From Sphingomonas sp. HITSZ_GF (GTDB lineage: Bacteria; Pseudomonadota; Alphaproteobacteria; Sphingomonadales; Sphingomonadaceae): DNA of 64,000 nucleotides. The notes beneath the pieces were generated by a model. It was not told the DNA's origin. It saw only the letters and a list, made by a program, of their open reading frames with translations, and did not search any database. The stretch is taken from NCBI RefSeq assembly GCF_029543155.1, contig NZ_JARQXA010000001.1, positions 496,001 to 560,000 on the forward strand, written 5' to 3'. Of this stretch, positions 1 to 8,898 are shown in pieces; the first letter of the stretch is position 1, and each line of letters opens with the position of its first letter. Position numbers and translations under genes: made by a program.

Positions 1-718
1 GGTCGCAGTCGAGCGCGCGGAACGCCGCTTCGAGCGCGGCGCGATCATCGGGCAGGATGCCGAGATCGATCAGTTCCACCGGCAGGTCCGCGAGCAGCGC
101 GGCGAGCAGCAGCCGGTTGGTCTCGGGAATCTGGTCCGGGCCGAGCGGCGCGCCGGGCGGCGCCAGCTCGTCGCCGGTCGAGAGCAGGGCGACGCGGACC
201 CTCCGGCGGACGGGGAGTTCGGTATGGCCGGCGATCGCCGCCAGCGCCAGGCGGGCGGGAGTGATGCGCGTGCCCGCGGCGATGATCATCTCTCCTTCGG
301 CGAAGTCGAGCCCCCGCGGGCGCACGCTGCCGCCCAGGCGGAGCGGGCCTTCGCCGGTGAGGGTGAGGCGTGCGCCGTCGCGCTCGGCTTCTTCCTGGAT
401 CAACACGGTGTCCGCGCCGGGGGGCAGCGGCGCGCCGGTGAAGATGCGCACGGCCTGGCCGGGGGCGACCTCGCCCGCGAAGCCGCGGCCGGCAGCGCTT
501 TCGCCGATCACCTGCCACGGGCCGGGCAAGTCGGCGAAGCGGATCGCATAGCCGTCCATCGAGGAGAGATCGGAGGCGGGCTGGGTGCGCAGCGCGGCGA
601 CGTTGCGCGCGGCGTAGTAGCCGGCGGCCTGGGCTAGCGGGCGGAGCTCCTCCGGCAGCGGCGTGGCCAGGGCGAACAGGTGTTGCTGGGCTTCGGCGAC
701 GGGAAGGAGGGCGGGCAT
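1..718 (-). CDS. moeA: Molybdopterin molybdotransferase MoeA (partial, C-terminus outside window)
   Basis: MoeA inserts molybdate into adenylylated molybdopterin, the last step of molybdenum cofactor synthesis in the cytosol. Only the first 239 codons are present, so roughly the last 40% of a usual ~400-residue protein lies left of base 1. From the ATG at 718 the family signature SSMDGYAIR is at residues 52-60, RIFTGAPLPPGADTV at 91-105, and the start of the MoCF-type nucleotide/pterin domain with STGDEL at 180-185. It is read in the same direction as moaC at 2716-3186, but a PilZ gene and a GST gene lie between them, so co-transcription with moaC is uncertain. No defects are visible in the part present. 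Confidence 0.93.
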   Translation of the reverse strand, partial: MPALLPVAEAQQHLFALATPLPEELRPLAQAAGYYAARNVAALRTQPASDLSSMDGYAIRFADLPGPWQVIGESAAGRGFAGEVAPGQAVRIFTGAPLPPGADTVLIQEEAERDGARLTLTGEGPLRLGGSVRPRGLDFAEGEMIIAAGTRITPARLALAAIAGHTELPVRRRVRVALLSTGDELAPPGAPLGPDQIPETNRLLLAALLADLPVELIDLGILPDDRAALEAAFRALDCD

Positions 719-747
719 TTAGCGGGACTAAGCCATCCCCATTCCAC

Positions 748-835
748 CGTCACCCTGAACTTGTTTCAGGGTCCAACGCGCCTCAAGCGATATCGCTCGT
801 GGGAAATTGGATGCTGAAACAAGTTCAGCATGACG
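748..835. repeat. Paired stem-loop intergenic repeat, family A (copy 1)
   Basis: Two different stem-loops about 30 bases apart. The left one has arms ACCCTGAA and TTCAGGGT (within 752-772). The right one has arms ATGCTGAA and TTCAGCAT (within 811-832). The element sits between the start of moeA and the end of the PilZ gene. A second copy at 6752-6841 has the same two stem-loops in the reverse order and orientation, so this is a mobile or amplifying REP-like unit rather than a simple terminator. Confidence 0.8.
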
Positions 836-856
836 AACTATGAGGTCATCATCCGC

Positions 857-1807
857 TCAGTGCGGGTTGGCGATCAGCCCCAGGTCGCGCGGCTTGAGCG
901 GCAGGCGGAACTCGCAGAGATAGCGGTTGCGCTCGTCGCTCTCGATCACCGAGGCCGGGCCGCCGCCGATATGCGGCAGCGAGATCCACAGCTGCGCACC
1001 TGTGGCGAAGGGGGCGCTCGTCTCGAACTCGACCATCTGCGGCGTGATCGCGCGCAGCTTGACGTTCCACCAGCGCACGCCCTCGCGCACCCGCGCCGGC
1101 GCGTCGAGGCGGATCGCCTGCTTGTCCGGGATCAGGCCGTTGGGCTCGTTCATCATCGCCATGCGCGTGTGGTGCGGCGGCGTCTGCTGCACCTGGCGCA
1201 GCCAGGGCATCAGCATCTGCCAGGGGATGTCCTCGTCGAACGAGACGCCGGCGAGGTTGCCCTGCGACCATTTCACCACGCCGTCGAGCGGGCGCAGGCC
1301 GTCGAAATTGATCTGGACCGCATCGCCGACCTGGAGCGCGATGTCGGTCTCGAAGCCGCAGCCGCCCTGGGAGAGGTTGCGGCTGCGGGTGAATTCCACC
1401 TGGTTGCCGCGGCGCACGCAGATCGTCTGGTGCAGCTCGACGCGCGGCACGCTGCGGCGCTCGGCGGGCAGGGCGGCGAGGTTGCGGGCGATCGTGCCGA
1501 TCACGTCGATCGGTGCGTCGAACAGGAAGCCGGCCGAGCCCTGTTCGGTCCAGCCGATCCGGCCCGGCAGCGACTGGCCGTGGGCGAGCTCGAGGTGCAG
1601 CGCTTCGCTTTCGACCACTTCGCCGTCGAGCTGGAGCATCGCGCCGGCTGCGCTCAGCTTGCGGATCGTGCAGGCGAGGCGGCTGCTCGCGCCGACCAGT
1701 GTGGCGGCGTCGAAGGCAGCATGTTCGGCGGGTTCGGACAGCGCGTGCGCTGCCGGCGGTTCGGCCGAGAGGCTGAAAATGGTGGAGGACGCAAGTCCCT
1801 GTCGCAT
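857..1807 (-). CDS. PilZ domain protein (multi-domain)
   Basis: A 316-residue soluble protein with a PilZ domain in the middle. The c-di-GMP binding signature is visible as RRSVPRVELHQ (about residue 115-125), followed about 30 residues later by NLSQGGCGFETD, close to the family RxxxR ... (D/N)xSxxG pattern. The flanking N-terminal (~20-110) and C-terminal (~215-310) parts have PilZ-like beta-rich patterning, so it may hold two or three PilZ-fold units, of which only the central one keeps the ligand residues. PilZ proteins usually act as c-di-GMP receptors for motility, exopolysaccharide or surface behaviour; the actual target here is unknown. The gene is flanked by unrelated genes and looks monocistronic. 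Confidence 0.8.
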   Translation of the reverse strand: MRQGLASSTIFSLSAEPPAAHALSEPAEHAAFDAATLVGASSRLACTIRKLSAAGAMLQLDGEVVESEALHLELAHGQSLPGRIGWTEQGSAGFLFDAPIDVIGTIARNLAALPAERRSVPRVELHQTICVRRGNQVEFTRSRNLSQGGCGFETDIALQVGDAVQINFDGLRPLDGVVKWSQGNLAGVSFDEDIPWQMLMPWLRQVQQTPPHHTRMAMMNEPNGLIPDKQAIRLDAPARVREGVRWWNVKLRAITPQMVEFETSAPFATGAQLWISLPHIGGGPASVIESDERNRYLCEFRLPLKPRDLGLIANPH

Positions 1808-1912
1808 AACTGATTTTTCCCGCCCCGGCGCCCGTGCGGATAGTGCGGCTCAGGGTCTGAAGGCGGGGTTAATCCGCAGGGTTGCGGAATCCCTAATGCA
1901 CCCCTGAAACGA

Positions 1913-2566
1913 TCAGTCGCGGTCGGGCGCGCCGAGGGGGAAATAGCCGCGATAGGGTCGCGCTTCCTCGACGCAGCGCGACACCGAGGGCCGGGCGAGC
2001 AGCCGGGCGCGATAGGCGCGCAGGTTCGCGTATTGCTCCGGAATGCGATGCACCCAATCGGCGTAGAAGAGCGACGGGGCGGCGGCGCAATCGGCGAGCG
2101 AGAAGCGGCTGCCCACCGCCCATTTGCGGCCCGCGAGATGCGCATCGAGCCAGGCATAGATCTTGTCGAGCCGCGCCTTGGCCTCGTCGATGCCGGCGGG
2201 ATCGCGCCGTTCCTCGGGGCGCAGCGCGTCGGCCACGGGCACCTGCATCGCACCCATCACGTAATTGTCGAAGATCCGGTCGAGCATCCGCACCTGTACG
2301 GCGAGATCGGCATCGGCGGGGATCAGCGGGACCGGGCCGGGATGATGGACGTGGAGATATTCGATCACCGCGGTCGCCTCGACGACGGTGCGGTCATCCT
2401 CGGCCAGGACCGGGAACAGCTTGAGCGGCCAGCGGGCTTCCAGCTCCTCCGCGGCACCCGGCTCCTCGAGGTTGCGGAAGGTGAAGGGGATGCCGTTCTC
2501 GTAAAAGGCGATCAGCGCCTTCCAGGTGTAGGAAGAGAAGGGGTGGCCGAAGAGCTGGAGGGGCAT
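1913..2566 (-). CDS. Glutathione S-transferase family protein
   Basis: A 217-residue cytosolic GST. The N-terminal thioredoxin-like domain starts MPLQLFGHPFSSYTWKAL, with the Ser of the FSSYT segment as the likely glutathione-activating residue, and continues to the cis-Pro region (KLFPVLAEDD) and the glutathione-binding VVEATAVIEYL segment (~60-70). The all-helical C-terminal domain contains the conserved N-capping pattern (SRFSLADCAAAPSLFYADW). Length is normal. The substrate cannot be assigned. It stands alone between a PilZ gene and moaC. Confidence 0.85.
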   Translation of the reverse strand: MPLQLFGHPFSSYTWKALIAFYENGIPFTFRNLEEPGAAEELEARWPLKLFPVLAEDDRTVVEATAVIEYLHVHHPGPVPLIPADADLAVQVRMLDRIFDNYVMGAMQVPVADALRPEERRDPAGIDEAKARLDKIYAWLDAHLAGRKWAVGSRFSLADCAAAPSLFYADWVHRIPEQYANLRAYRARLLARPSVSRCVEEARPYRGYFPLGAPDRD

Positions 2567-2630
2567 GGCGTCCTCTAATAGTTAGGTTTTAGGCTAAGTA
2601 TATCGACGCGCTGATGTTGTCACGCATTTT

Positions 2631-2715
2631 CCCGTCATCTCCGCGCAGGCGGGGATCCAGGATTTTCCGCAGTCTCGCTTGTGGCTCTGGATCTCCGCCT
2701 GCGCGGGGATGACGG
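2631..2715. repeat. Palindromic intergenic repeat, family B (copy 1)
   Basis: Two mirrored modules, CCGCGCAGGCGGGGATCCA on the left and its near reverse complement on the right (around 2688-2713), about 40 bases apart. The whole element can fold back on itself. It ends directly at the moaC stop codon (TAA at 2718-2716), so it may act as a terminator or RNA stabiliser for the trp/moa transcript. A second copy is at 7903-8001. Confidence 0.8.
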
Positions 2716-3186
2716 TTAGGGGGCCGCCCAGTCGCCCGATTTGCCGCCCTTCTTGGAAAGCAGCCGGATCTCGCCGATCACCATCGCCTTATCGAGCGCC
2801 TTGGCCATGTCGTAGAGCGTGAGCAGTGCGGTGGAGACTGCGGTGAGCGCTTCCATCTCGACACCGGTCTGCGCCTCGGTGGCGGCGGTGGCGGTGACCG
2901 TCACGCCGGTCTCGTCGGGCGCGAGATCGACAGCGACCCTGGTCAGCGGCAGCGGGTGGCAGAGCGGGATCAGTTCGGCGGTGCGCTTGGCGGCCATGAT
3001 CCCGGCGATGCGCGCGGTGGCGAGCACGTCGCCCTTCTTTACGGCGCCGGCGCGGATCGCCGCGGCCGCCTCTGCCGACATGGTTATCCGGCCGCTGGCG
3101 ACCGCCTCGCGCGCGGTGACGGCCTTGCCCGCGACATCGACCATGCGCGCGGCGCCGGCCTCGTCGAGGTGGGTGAGGTTCGTCAT
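2716..3186 (-). CDS. moaC: Cyclic pyranopterin monophosphate synthase MoaC
   Basis: MoaC converts the MoaA product into cyclic pyranopterin monophosphate, the first stable intermediate of molybdenum cofactor synthesis. The 156-residue length fits the family. Recognisable features are the N-terminal [18 protein letters not shown], the conserved [18 protein letters not shown] helix, the active-site [11 protein letters not shown] segment (about residue 73-83), and [21 protein letters not shown] with MEALTA near 110. It follows trpC in the same direction, but the 135-base gap holds a palindromic repeat, so it may be separately transcribed or modulated. Confidence 0.97.
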   Translation of the reverse strand: MTNLTHLDEAGAARMVDVAGKAVTAREAVASGRITMSAEAAAAIRAGAVKKGDVLATARIAGIMAAKRTAELIPLCHPLPLTRVAVDLAPDETGVTVTATAATEAQTGVEMEALTAVSTALLTLYDMAKALDKAMVIGEIRLLSKKGGKSGDWAAP

Positions 3187-3187
3187 T

Positions 3188-3313
3188 CCCCCTCTCCCCG
3201 TCGGGGAGAGGGAAGGAGCCGACGAAGTCGGCGGGAGGGAGAGGGGCAGTAATGGAGAGTGCGTCGCACTTCCCCTCTCCCCGGCCCTCTCCCCGGAGGG
3301 GAGAGGGAGAAGA
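3188..3313. repeat. Palindromic repeat block, family D (moaC-trpC gap)
   Basis: A dense run of self-complementary modules built from CCCTCTCCCC and GGGGAGAGGG, with GACGAAGTCGGC as a small internal stem. It fills almost the whole moaC-trpC gap. The style (C-rich and G-rich arms with internal pairs) is shared with the block at 9325-9467, although the modules differ. Confidence 0.7.
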
Positions 3314-3321
3314 TCGTTTCC

Positions 3322-4113
3322 CTATTCACCCACCAACGCCCGGGTCGCCGCCTCGACATCGGCTTGGCGCATGAGGGACTCGCCGACCAGGAAGCAGCGG
3401 ATGTCGTGCGCGGCCATCGCGTCGAGATCGGCGCGGCTGTTGAGCCCGCTTTCCGCGACGAAGGTGCAGTCCTTCGGAGCATGGCTGACCAGCTCATAGG
3501 TCTTCTGCACATCGACTTCGAAGGTCTTGAGATTGCGGTTGTTCACCCCGATCAGGCGTGACCTGAGCTTGAGCGCGCGCTCGAGTTCCTGGGCATCGTG
3601 TACCTCGACCAGCACGTCCATGCCCAGGCTCATCGCCGACTCCTCGATCTCGGCCATCTGGCCGTCCTCGAGCGCGGCGACGATGATCAGGATCGCGTCG
3701 GCCCCGATCGCGCGCGATTCGAGCGCCTGCCAGGGATCGACCATGAAGTCCTTGCGGATCACCGGCAGGTCGCAGGCGGCGCGGGCGGCGATCAGATAGT
3801 CCTCATGCCCCTGGAAATATTCCTGGTCGGTCAGCACCGAGAGGCAGGCGGCGCCGCCGGCCTGATAGGCGCGGGCATGCGCCGGCGGATCGAAATCGGC
3901 GCGGATTAGCCCCCTGGACGGGCTGGCTTTCTTGATCTCGGCGATCAGGCCATAGCCCCCCGCCGCGGCCCTGGCGTCGAGCGCTGCCTTGAAGCCGCGC
4001 GGTGGCGTGCGGGTGAGCGCCATGCCGTGCAGGTCCGCCACCGGCACTGCCTTGCGGCGCGTGGCGACTTCGTCGTGCTTGGTGGCGATAATGGTATCGA
4101 GGATCGTGGACAT
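3322..4113 (-). CDS. trpC: Indole-3-glycerol phosphate synthase TrpC
   Basis: TrpC closes the indole ring, turning carboxyphenylamino-deoxyribulose phosphate into indole-3-glycerol phosphate. The 263-residue TIM-barrel protein shows the catalytic lysine motif [16 protein letters not shown] (about residue 55-70), [11 protein letters not shown], the second catalytic lysine in [26 protein letters not shown] and the phosphate-binding [10 protein letters not shown] / FLVGESLMR. The ATG at 4113 overlaps the trpD stop in the arrangement TGATG, so the two are translationally coupled. No fusion to trpF is present. Confidence 0.98.
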   Translation of the reverse strand: MSTILDTIIATKHDEVATRRKAVPVADLHGMALTRTPPRGFKAALDARAAAGGYGLIAEIKKASPSRGLIRADFDPPAHARAYQAGGAACLSVLTDQEYFQGHEDYLIAARAACDLPVIRKDFMVDPWQALESRAIGADAILIIVAALEDGQMAEIEESAMSLGMDVLVEVHDAQELERALKLRSRLIGVNNRNLKTFEVDVQKTYELVSHAPKDCTFVAESGLNSRADLDAMAAHDIRCFLVGESLMRQADVEAATRALVGE

Positions 4114-5105
4114 CAGAAGGCGATCCAGCAGTCGAGCAGCGCCTTGGCAAGGCCCTTGTCGATCGTCTCGGCAGCTTCCTCGGCACCTTCGCGCAAGTCG
4201 CTGGCCTCGCCGGCGATGACGAAGGCGGCGGCGGCGTTGAGCAGCACGGCATCGCGATAGGGGCCGGGCTCGCCTTCGAGCAGGCGGCGCAGCGCGAGCG
4301 CGTTGTACTCCGGGCCGCCACCGCGGATCGCGGCGAGCGGGTGGCGGGGCAGGCCGGCATCCTCGGGCGTGATCCGCGACGGCAGGCCCGAGCTGCCGAT
4401 GCTCACCACCACGCTGGCATGTTCGGTGGAAAGCTCGTCCAGACCTTCCTCGCCCGAGACGATTGCGGCGCTGTCGACGCCGAGCTGCTGAAGCGCTTCG
4501 GCATAGATCGGTGCATAGTCCGGCCGGGCGATGCCGATCAGCTGGCGGCGGACATGGGCAGGGTTCGCCAGCGGGCCCATCAGGTTGAAGATGGTGCGGC
4601 GGCCGATCCGGCGGCGCAGCGGGCCGATCCGGGCGAGCGAGGGGTGGTGCGCCTGGGCGAAGAGGAAGGCGATGCCGAGCTCGTGCAGCGATTCCTGCGC
4701 ACGGGCGCCGGCGCGGTCGAGATCGAGGCCAAGCGCCTCGAGCGTGTCCGCGGCGCCCGACTTGGACGAGGCGGCGCGGTTGCCGTGCTTGGCGACCGGC
4801 ACACCGGCGGCGGCGACGACCAGGCTGACGGCGGTCGAGACGTTGAGCGTGTGGTGCCCGTCGCCGCCGGTGCCGCACACATCGATCGCGCCTTCGGGCG
4901 CGGTGATCGGGATCACCCGGTTGCGCATCGCGCGCGCCGCCTCGGCGATCTCGACGCTGGTCTCGCCGCGCTCCGAAAGCGCGATCAGGAAGCGCTCGAT
5001 CTCGGGCTCGGGCACGTTACCGTCGAGAATGTCGGCAAAGGCCTGGGCGGCGGACTCGCGGGCGAGCGGCGATGCGGGATCGGGGAGGAGGGTAAAGGTG
5101 GTCAC
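4113..5105 (-). CDS. trpD: Anthranilate phosphoribosyltransferase TrpD
   Basis: TrpD transfers phosphoribosyl from PRPP to anthranilate in tryptophan synthesis. The 330-residue protein carries the glycine-rich PRPP loop [15 protein letters not shown] (about residue 80-94), [17 protein letters not shown], and the C-terminal RGGGPEYN. It starts with GTG at 5105; no in-frame ATG upstream is closer. It is coupled to trpC by a one-base overlap. The partner genes trpG and trpE lie 2-5 kb away in the same direction, with an antiporter gene and others between. Confidence 0.97.
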   Translation of the reverse strand: MTTFTLLPDPASPLARESAAQAFADILDGNVPEPEIERFLIALSERGETSVEIAEAARAMRNRVIPITAPEGAIDVCGTGGDGHHTLNVSTAVSLVVAAAGVPVAKHGNRAASSKSGAADTLEALGLDLDRAGARAQESLHELGIAFLFAQAHHPSLARIGPLRRRIGRRTIFNLMGPLANPAHVRRQLIGIARPDYAPIYAEALQQLGVDSAAIVSGEEGLDELSTEHASVVVSIGSSGLPSRITPEDAGLPRHPLAAIRGGGPEYNALALRRLLEGEPGPYRDAVLLNAAAAFVIAGEASDLREGAEEAAETIDKGLAKALLDCWIAF

Positions 5106-5153
5106 GCGCGCTCTATCGCGCTTCGCATCATGCGAAGTCGAGCAAATCCTGCT

Positions 5154-6689
5154 TTAGCCCTGTTCGATCAGCGTGCGCCCCTCGGGGCTGATCGCGAGGT
5201 CGCGCCAGTCGAGCTCTTCCTGGAGCTGCTCGTACAGGTCCTGGCCGATCACGTCGCTGTCGCGCAGATGGTCGAGCTTCTCGCGCTGGGCGGCGACGGC
5301 GGCGAGCTGGAGGCGCTGGCGGGCGTCGAACTCGGGGCAGATCGCGTCGGCGCCGTTGCGGTCGATCTCGAACTGGCGGCGCGTTTCCTCGGCGACCTTG
5401 CCGTCTTCGCCCTCCAGCACCGCGAGCGCAGCTTCCGCAAGCTTGTGCCGGGCCTTGTTGAGCAGTTCCTCGCCATCGCCCTTGCCGGCGAGGCCGAGCA
5501 GCCGGATCAGCGGCGCGAGCGTAAGGCCCTGCAGCACCAAGGTGGCCAGCACCACGGCGAAGGCGGAGAGCATGATCAGGTCGCGCTGGGGGAAGTTGTG
5601 CGGCAGCGCCATCGCGGTGGCGAGGGTCACCAGCCCGCGCATCCCGCACCAGCCCACCACCACGCTTTGGGCGAGCGTGGGCGCGGGCAGGTTGCCGCGG
5701 ATCATCGGGAAGGTGCGGACGAGCAGATTATAGGTCAGCGACCAGGCCATGCGGGTGAGGATCACGCCCAGCACCACCAGCCCCGCAAAGCCCGCCGCCT
5801 CGCGCAGGCGCTCGGGGCTCATCGCGGCGACGATCTGGCGCGCCTGCATGCCCATCAGCAGGAAGGCGACGACGTTGAGCACGAACACCGCCACGCCCCA
5901 GACCGCGAAGGACTGGACGCGGTTGCGTGCGCTGATCGGCACCGCGGGCGAGTTGGCGACGTACATCGCGCAGGTGACCACGCAAAGCACGGCGGACAGG
6001 CCAAGCCGCTCGGCGAGGATCCAGGCGATGAAGGTGTTGACGAATTCGAACAGATTGCCGCCGAACGAGCCGCGGACAAAGGGCATCAGCTTGCCCATCA
6101 GCCAGCCGCAGAACAGGCCGAGCACGATGCCGCCGGGCACCGCAAAGGTAAGCCGCGTGGCGACCATCGCGTCGATCCCGCCATTGCTCTGCACCGCGAT
6201 CGCGGCGCCGAACAGGAGGAGCGCGGTCGCGTCGTTGAGCAGGCTCTCGCCGGTGAGCACCTGGACCGTGCGGCGTGGCAGCGCGGCGGATTGCAGCACC
6301 GTGGTGGCCGCCGCGGCATCGGGCGGCGCAACGATCGCGCCCAGCGCGATGGCGGCGGCGATCGGCAGGCCGGCAAAGGCCCAGCCGATCCAGGCGACCA
6401 CCGCGGTGGTGAGCAGCACCGCTACCACGGCGAGTGCGACGAGCGGGCGCCACAGCCGGCGGATCGCGGCGAGAGGGAAGTCGAAGGCGGCGTCGAGCAA
6501 TACCGGCGCGATGAACAGCGCCATCGCGGTATGGCCATCGAGCGCGATATCGGGTGAGCCTGGGATGGTCGCGACGATCACCCCGGCGGCGGCGAGCATG
6601 GTCGGATAGGGAATGGGCGTCCGCCGCGAGACCTGCAGAAGCAGGACCGCCAGAGCCAGCAGCGCGACGAGGCTCTCGAAGAAGCTCAT
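5154..6689 (-). CDS. CPA1-family cation/proton antiporter
   Basis: A 511-residue inner-membrane antiporter of the NhaP/YjcE type that exchanges Na+ (or K+) for protons. About 12 hydrophobic segments fill residues 1-400. The family core is visible as LGAIVAPPDAAAATTVLQSA (the APPDA segment carries the ion-binding Asp) and VLTGESLLNDATALLLFGAA (the ESLLND motif). The last ~110 residues are hydrophilic, charged and partly helical, a cytoplasmic regulatory tail as in many CPA1 members. The gene lies between trpD and trpG, where related genomes often have direct trpG-trpD adjacency, so it looks like an insertion into the trp block. Confidence 0.92.
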   Translation of the reverse strand: MSFFESLVALLALAVLLLQVSRRTPIPYPTMLAAAGVIVATIPGSPDIALDGHTAMALFIAPVLLDAAFDFPLAAIRRLWRPLVALAVVAVLLTTAVVAWIGWAFAGLPIAAAIALGAIVAPPDAAAATTVLQSAALPRRTVQVLTGESLLNDATALLLFGAAIAVQSNGGIDAMVATRLTFAVPGGIVLGLFCGWLMGKLMPFVRGSFGGNLFEFVNTFIAWILAERLGLSAVLCVVTCAMYVANSPAVPISARNRVQSFAVWGVAVFVLNVVAFLLMGMQARQIVAAMSPERLREAAGFAGLVVLGVILTRMAWSLTYNLLVRTFPMIRGNLPAPTLAQSVVVGWCGMRGLVTLATAMALPHNFPQRDLIMLSAFAVVLATLVLQGLTLAPLIRLLGLAGKGDGEELLNKARHKLAEAALAVLEGEDGKVAEETRRQFEIDRNGADAICPEFDARQRLQLAAVAAQREKLDHLRDSDVIGQDLYEQLQEELDWRDLAISPEGRTLIEQG

Positions 6690-6751
6690 CGCGCGAGGCT
6701 AGCGCGGTGCTGCCCTGCGTCAAACCCTACTGACGGATGAGCTACCTTCTG

Positions 6752-6841
6752 CCGTCATGCTGAACTTGTTTCAGCATCCAATTCTCCACCGGCGATAGCC
6801 TCCGTGGTGCGTTGGACCCTGAAACAAGTTCAGGGTGACGG
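6752..6841. repeat. Paired stem-loop intergenic repeat, family A (copy 2, inverted)
   Basis: The same two stem-loops as at 748-835 but in the opposite order: the ATGCTGAA/TTCAGCAT type comes first (6757-6778) and the ACCCTGAA/TTCAGGGT type second (6816-6837). The unit as a whole is therefore inverted relative to copy 1. The bases between the stems differ, which suggests only the stems are kept. Confidence 0.8.
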
Positions 6842-6850
6842 AGGAGAAGG

Positions 6851-7183
6851 TCAGTTAGCATTGCCGGGCTGGACCGGCGCCGCATCCTCCTCCGGCGCAT
6901 CGAACCCGCGCGGGCCGTGGTGACGGCCATGGCCGCGCGGCGGGGCGGGCGGAATCTCGCCGACGATCAGCTTGCCGTCCTTGTTGGTGTCGAACCGGTC
7001 GAAACGGGCATTGGCCGCCGCGACCCATTCGGCGCGGGTGATCGTCCCGTCGCCATTGGCATCGGCGCGGGCGAAGGGGCCCATCGGCCCGCGGCCCATG
7101 CTTGCGAAGGCGATGCCGCCCGCTGCCACCGTGACCAGCACGCCGGCGAGCGTCGCGCCGACCAGCTGCAGCTTGTGGTTCAT
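6851..7183 (-). CDS. Secreted/membrane-anchored EF-hand protein
   Basis: A 110-residue protein with an N-terminal hydrophobic segment (about residue 8-27) serving as signal peptide or anchor, then two EF-hand loops: DANGDGTITRAEW (about 40-52) and DTNKDGKLIVGEI (about 65-77). Both keep the Asp/Asn calcium ligands. The tail is rich in Pro, Gly, His and Asp (PRGHGRHHGPRG). I chose the ATG at 7183 because GGAGAG lies five bases upstream; an ATG at 7195 would add four residues but lacks such a site. It probably binds Ca2+ in the periplasm; its role is unknown. Confidence 0.82.
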   Translation of the reverse strand: MNHKLQLVGATLAGVLVTVAAGGIAFASMGRGPMGPFARADANGDGTITRAEWVAAANARFDRFDTNKDGKLIVGEIPPAPPRGHGRHHGPRGFDAPEEDAAPVQPGNAN

Positions 7184-7290
7184 TGCACTCTCCATCTGCC
7201 CGGGGATCGGGCCATGATGGAGGGAATGGCAGCGCCAGGTCGCGCGGCTATGTCACCGCACGGGCGAAATTGTCGCAAAGATTTGCAGGT

Positions 7291-7875
7291 TCAGGCGAGC
7301 GCGTGCGCCTCGATTCCCGCCAGCTTGAGGAAGTTCGCCAGCATCGCATGGCCATGCTCGGTGGCGATGCTTTCGGGGTGGAACTGGACGCCGTGGATCG
7401 GCAGCTCGCGGTGGCGGAAGCCCATCACGTGCGCGTCGTCGGCGGTGGCGTTCACCACCAGATCGTCGGGAATGTCGGTGACGATCAGCGAATGGTAGCG
7501 CGTGGCGGTGAAGGGTGAGGGCAGGCCGGTGAACAGGCCGGTGCCGTCATGGCTCACCGGGCTGGTCTTGCCGTGCATCAGCCCGCCGCGCACCACCGAT
7601 CCGCCGAAATGCTGGCCGATCGCCTGATGGCCGAGGCAGACGCCGAGCAGCGGCTTCTTCAGGTCGGCGCAGGCGGCGACGATGTCGAGGCTGATGCCTG
7701 CCTCGTTGGGCGTGCACGGGCCCGGCGAGATCAGGAAGGCCTGGGCGTTGCTGGCGACGGCGTCACGGGCGGTGAGCGCATCGTTGCGCACCACCTGCAC
7801 TTCGGTGCCCAGCTCCATCAGGTAATGGACCAGGTTCCAGGTGAAGCTGTCGTAATTGTCGATGACGAGGATCAT
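7291..7875 (-). CDS. trpG: Anthranilate/aminodeoxychorismate synthase glutaminase subunit TrpG (PabA)
   Basis: Class I glutamine amidotransferase that feeds ammonia to TrpE (and probably to PabB). The 194 residues contain the opening [18 protein letters not shown], the oxyanion region [13 protein letters not shown], the nucleophile elbow [11 protein letters not shown] (Cys about residue 79) and the catalytic pair in [15 protein letters not shown] (His about 168, Glu 170). A protein of this length often serves both tryptophan and folate synthesis. It is separated from trpE by two genes and from trpD by two genes. Confidence 0.96.
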   Translation of the reverse strand: MILVIDNYDSFTWNLVHYLMELGTEVQVVRNDALTARDAVASNAQAFLISPGPCTPNEAGISLDIVAACADLKKPLLGVCLGHQAIGQHFGGSVVRGGLMHGKTSPVSHDGTGLFTGLPSPFTATRYHSLIVTDIPDDLVVNATADDAHVMGFRHRELPIHGVQFHPESIATEHGHAMLANFLKLAGIEAHALA

Positions 7876-7902
7876 GGGGATGCCTTAGCGGGCGCGTTCC
7901 CT

Positions 7903-8001
7903 CCCGTCATCCCCGCGCAGGCGGGGATCCATTCGGGCTGGCCGAAGTGAGTCCAACAACGTTCAGCGACAATGGATTCCCGCCTGCGCGGGAATGACGG
8001 T
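7903..8001. repeat. Palindromic intergenic repeat, family B (copy 2)
   Basis: CCCGTCATCCCCGCGCAGGC at the left and a near reverse complement ending in GGGAATGACGG at the right, with about 50 unrelated bases between. It shares its arm sequences with 2631-2715 and lies between trpG and the phosphodiester glycosidase gene. Confidence 0.8.
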
Positions 8002-8036
8002 GGGAGCGAGGGAATGAGAGGCCGGAGGGAGAGCGC

Positions 8037-8783
8037 TTAACGCTGCAGCGCCACCACCATCGGCCCGATCGGCGTGCCGCCGTCGAGCCGCTTCGAGACC
8101 GGGTCCCACAGCCGTGAGACGGCCCCGTCGAGATAGAGTGCGTCGGGCGCGGCGAGCCGGTCGCGAAACAGCCGGGCGAAGCGGCCGAACGACACCGGCT
8201 CGTTGCTGATCGCGAACCATGCACTGCCGTTGAGCCCCACGCCCACCGCGTTGCGCACGGTGAGCGAGGTGCCGTTGTCGGCGAGCTTGGGATGGAGCTT
8301 GCCGTCGATCAGCAGCATCGGCCCCGATTGGGTGGCGAAGCGGACGTGATCGGGCTTGTTCGCCGCGAAATCGTCGGTGGTGGCGACGTGCCAGCCCTTG
8401 GCATCGCCCCAGAACACGCCGTTCGGCTGCATATGGAAATTGCCGGGGCCCGGGCGGCGGTTGAGCGGCTTCTGCTCGGCACCGTCCTCGACATAATAGC
8501 CGATCGGCAGGCCGGTGGCGTCGAACATGCCGGCGTTCATGGCAAAGGCGATGCGCGGGAAGCGATCGCCCAGGCGCGGCTCGATCCCGGTAAAATCGCG
8601 CATCGGGCGGCCATCCATGCCCTTGTCGACCAGAAGCAGGTCATGCTTCTGCGGGTCGGCGCGGCACACGGTGAAGCGCGTGCCTTCGAAGCTGAGGTCC
8701 TGGCACGCCGCGTCGATCCCCCCGCGGGAGGAACAGGCGGCGAGCATCAGGAAGGCGCCGGCAGCGGCGATCGGCCGGATCAT
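8037..8783 (-). CDS. Phosphodiester glycosidase (NAGPA-like) family lipoprotein
   Basis: A 248-residue lipoprotein: the N-terminus MIRPIAAAGAFLMLAACSSR has a lipobox LAAC, so it should be lipid-anchored facing the periplasm. The mature part looks like the phosphodiester glycosidase (NAGPA/DUF2233) family: FAMNAGMFDATGLPIGYYVEDG, NFHMQPNGVFWGD, FATQSGPMLLIDGKLHP, VRNAVGVGLNGSAWFAISN and LYLDGAVSRLW are the usual conserved blocks. The family is thought to cleave GlcNAc-phosphodiester links; the natural substrate here is unknown. A GTG at 8792 would add three residues, but the ATG at 8783 gives a more ordinary signal peptide. Confidence 0.82.
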   Translation of the reverse strand: MIRPIAAAGAFLMLAACSSRGGIDAACQDLSFEGTRFTVCRADPQKHDLLLVDKGMDGRPMRDFTGIEPRLGDRFPRIAFAMNAGMFDATGLPIGYYVEDGAEQKPLNRRPGPGNFHMQPNGVFWGDAKGWHVATTDDFAANKPDHVRFATQSGPMLLIDGKLHPKLADNGTSLTVRNAVGVGLNGSAWFAISNEPVSFGRFARLFRDRLAAPDALYLDGAVSRLWDPVSKRLDGGTPIGPMVVALQR

Positions 8784-8898
8784 GCCTGCCACTTAGGAGG
8801 AAATGACGGCGAGGCAAGCCGCATGCGTGCCTTGGGCTTGCCACAGTGCGGCGGCACCTCGGGCCAAGAGGGGCGTTGTTACGCCAGAAGGAGTGTTC

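Noticed and set aside
4341..6557. 738-codon open frame on the plus strand
   Set aside because: Antisense to trpD and the antiporter. Its product is His/Asp/Gly/Arg-rich without domains, the usual mirror of a GC-rich gene, whereas the minus strand encodes clear family motifs.
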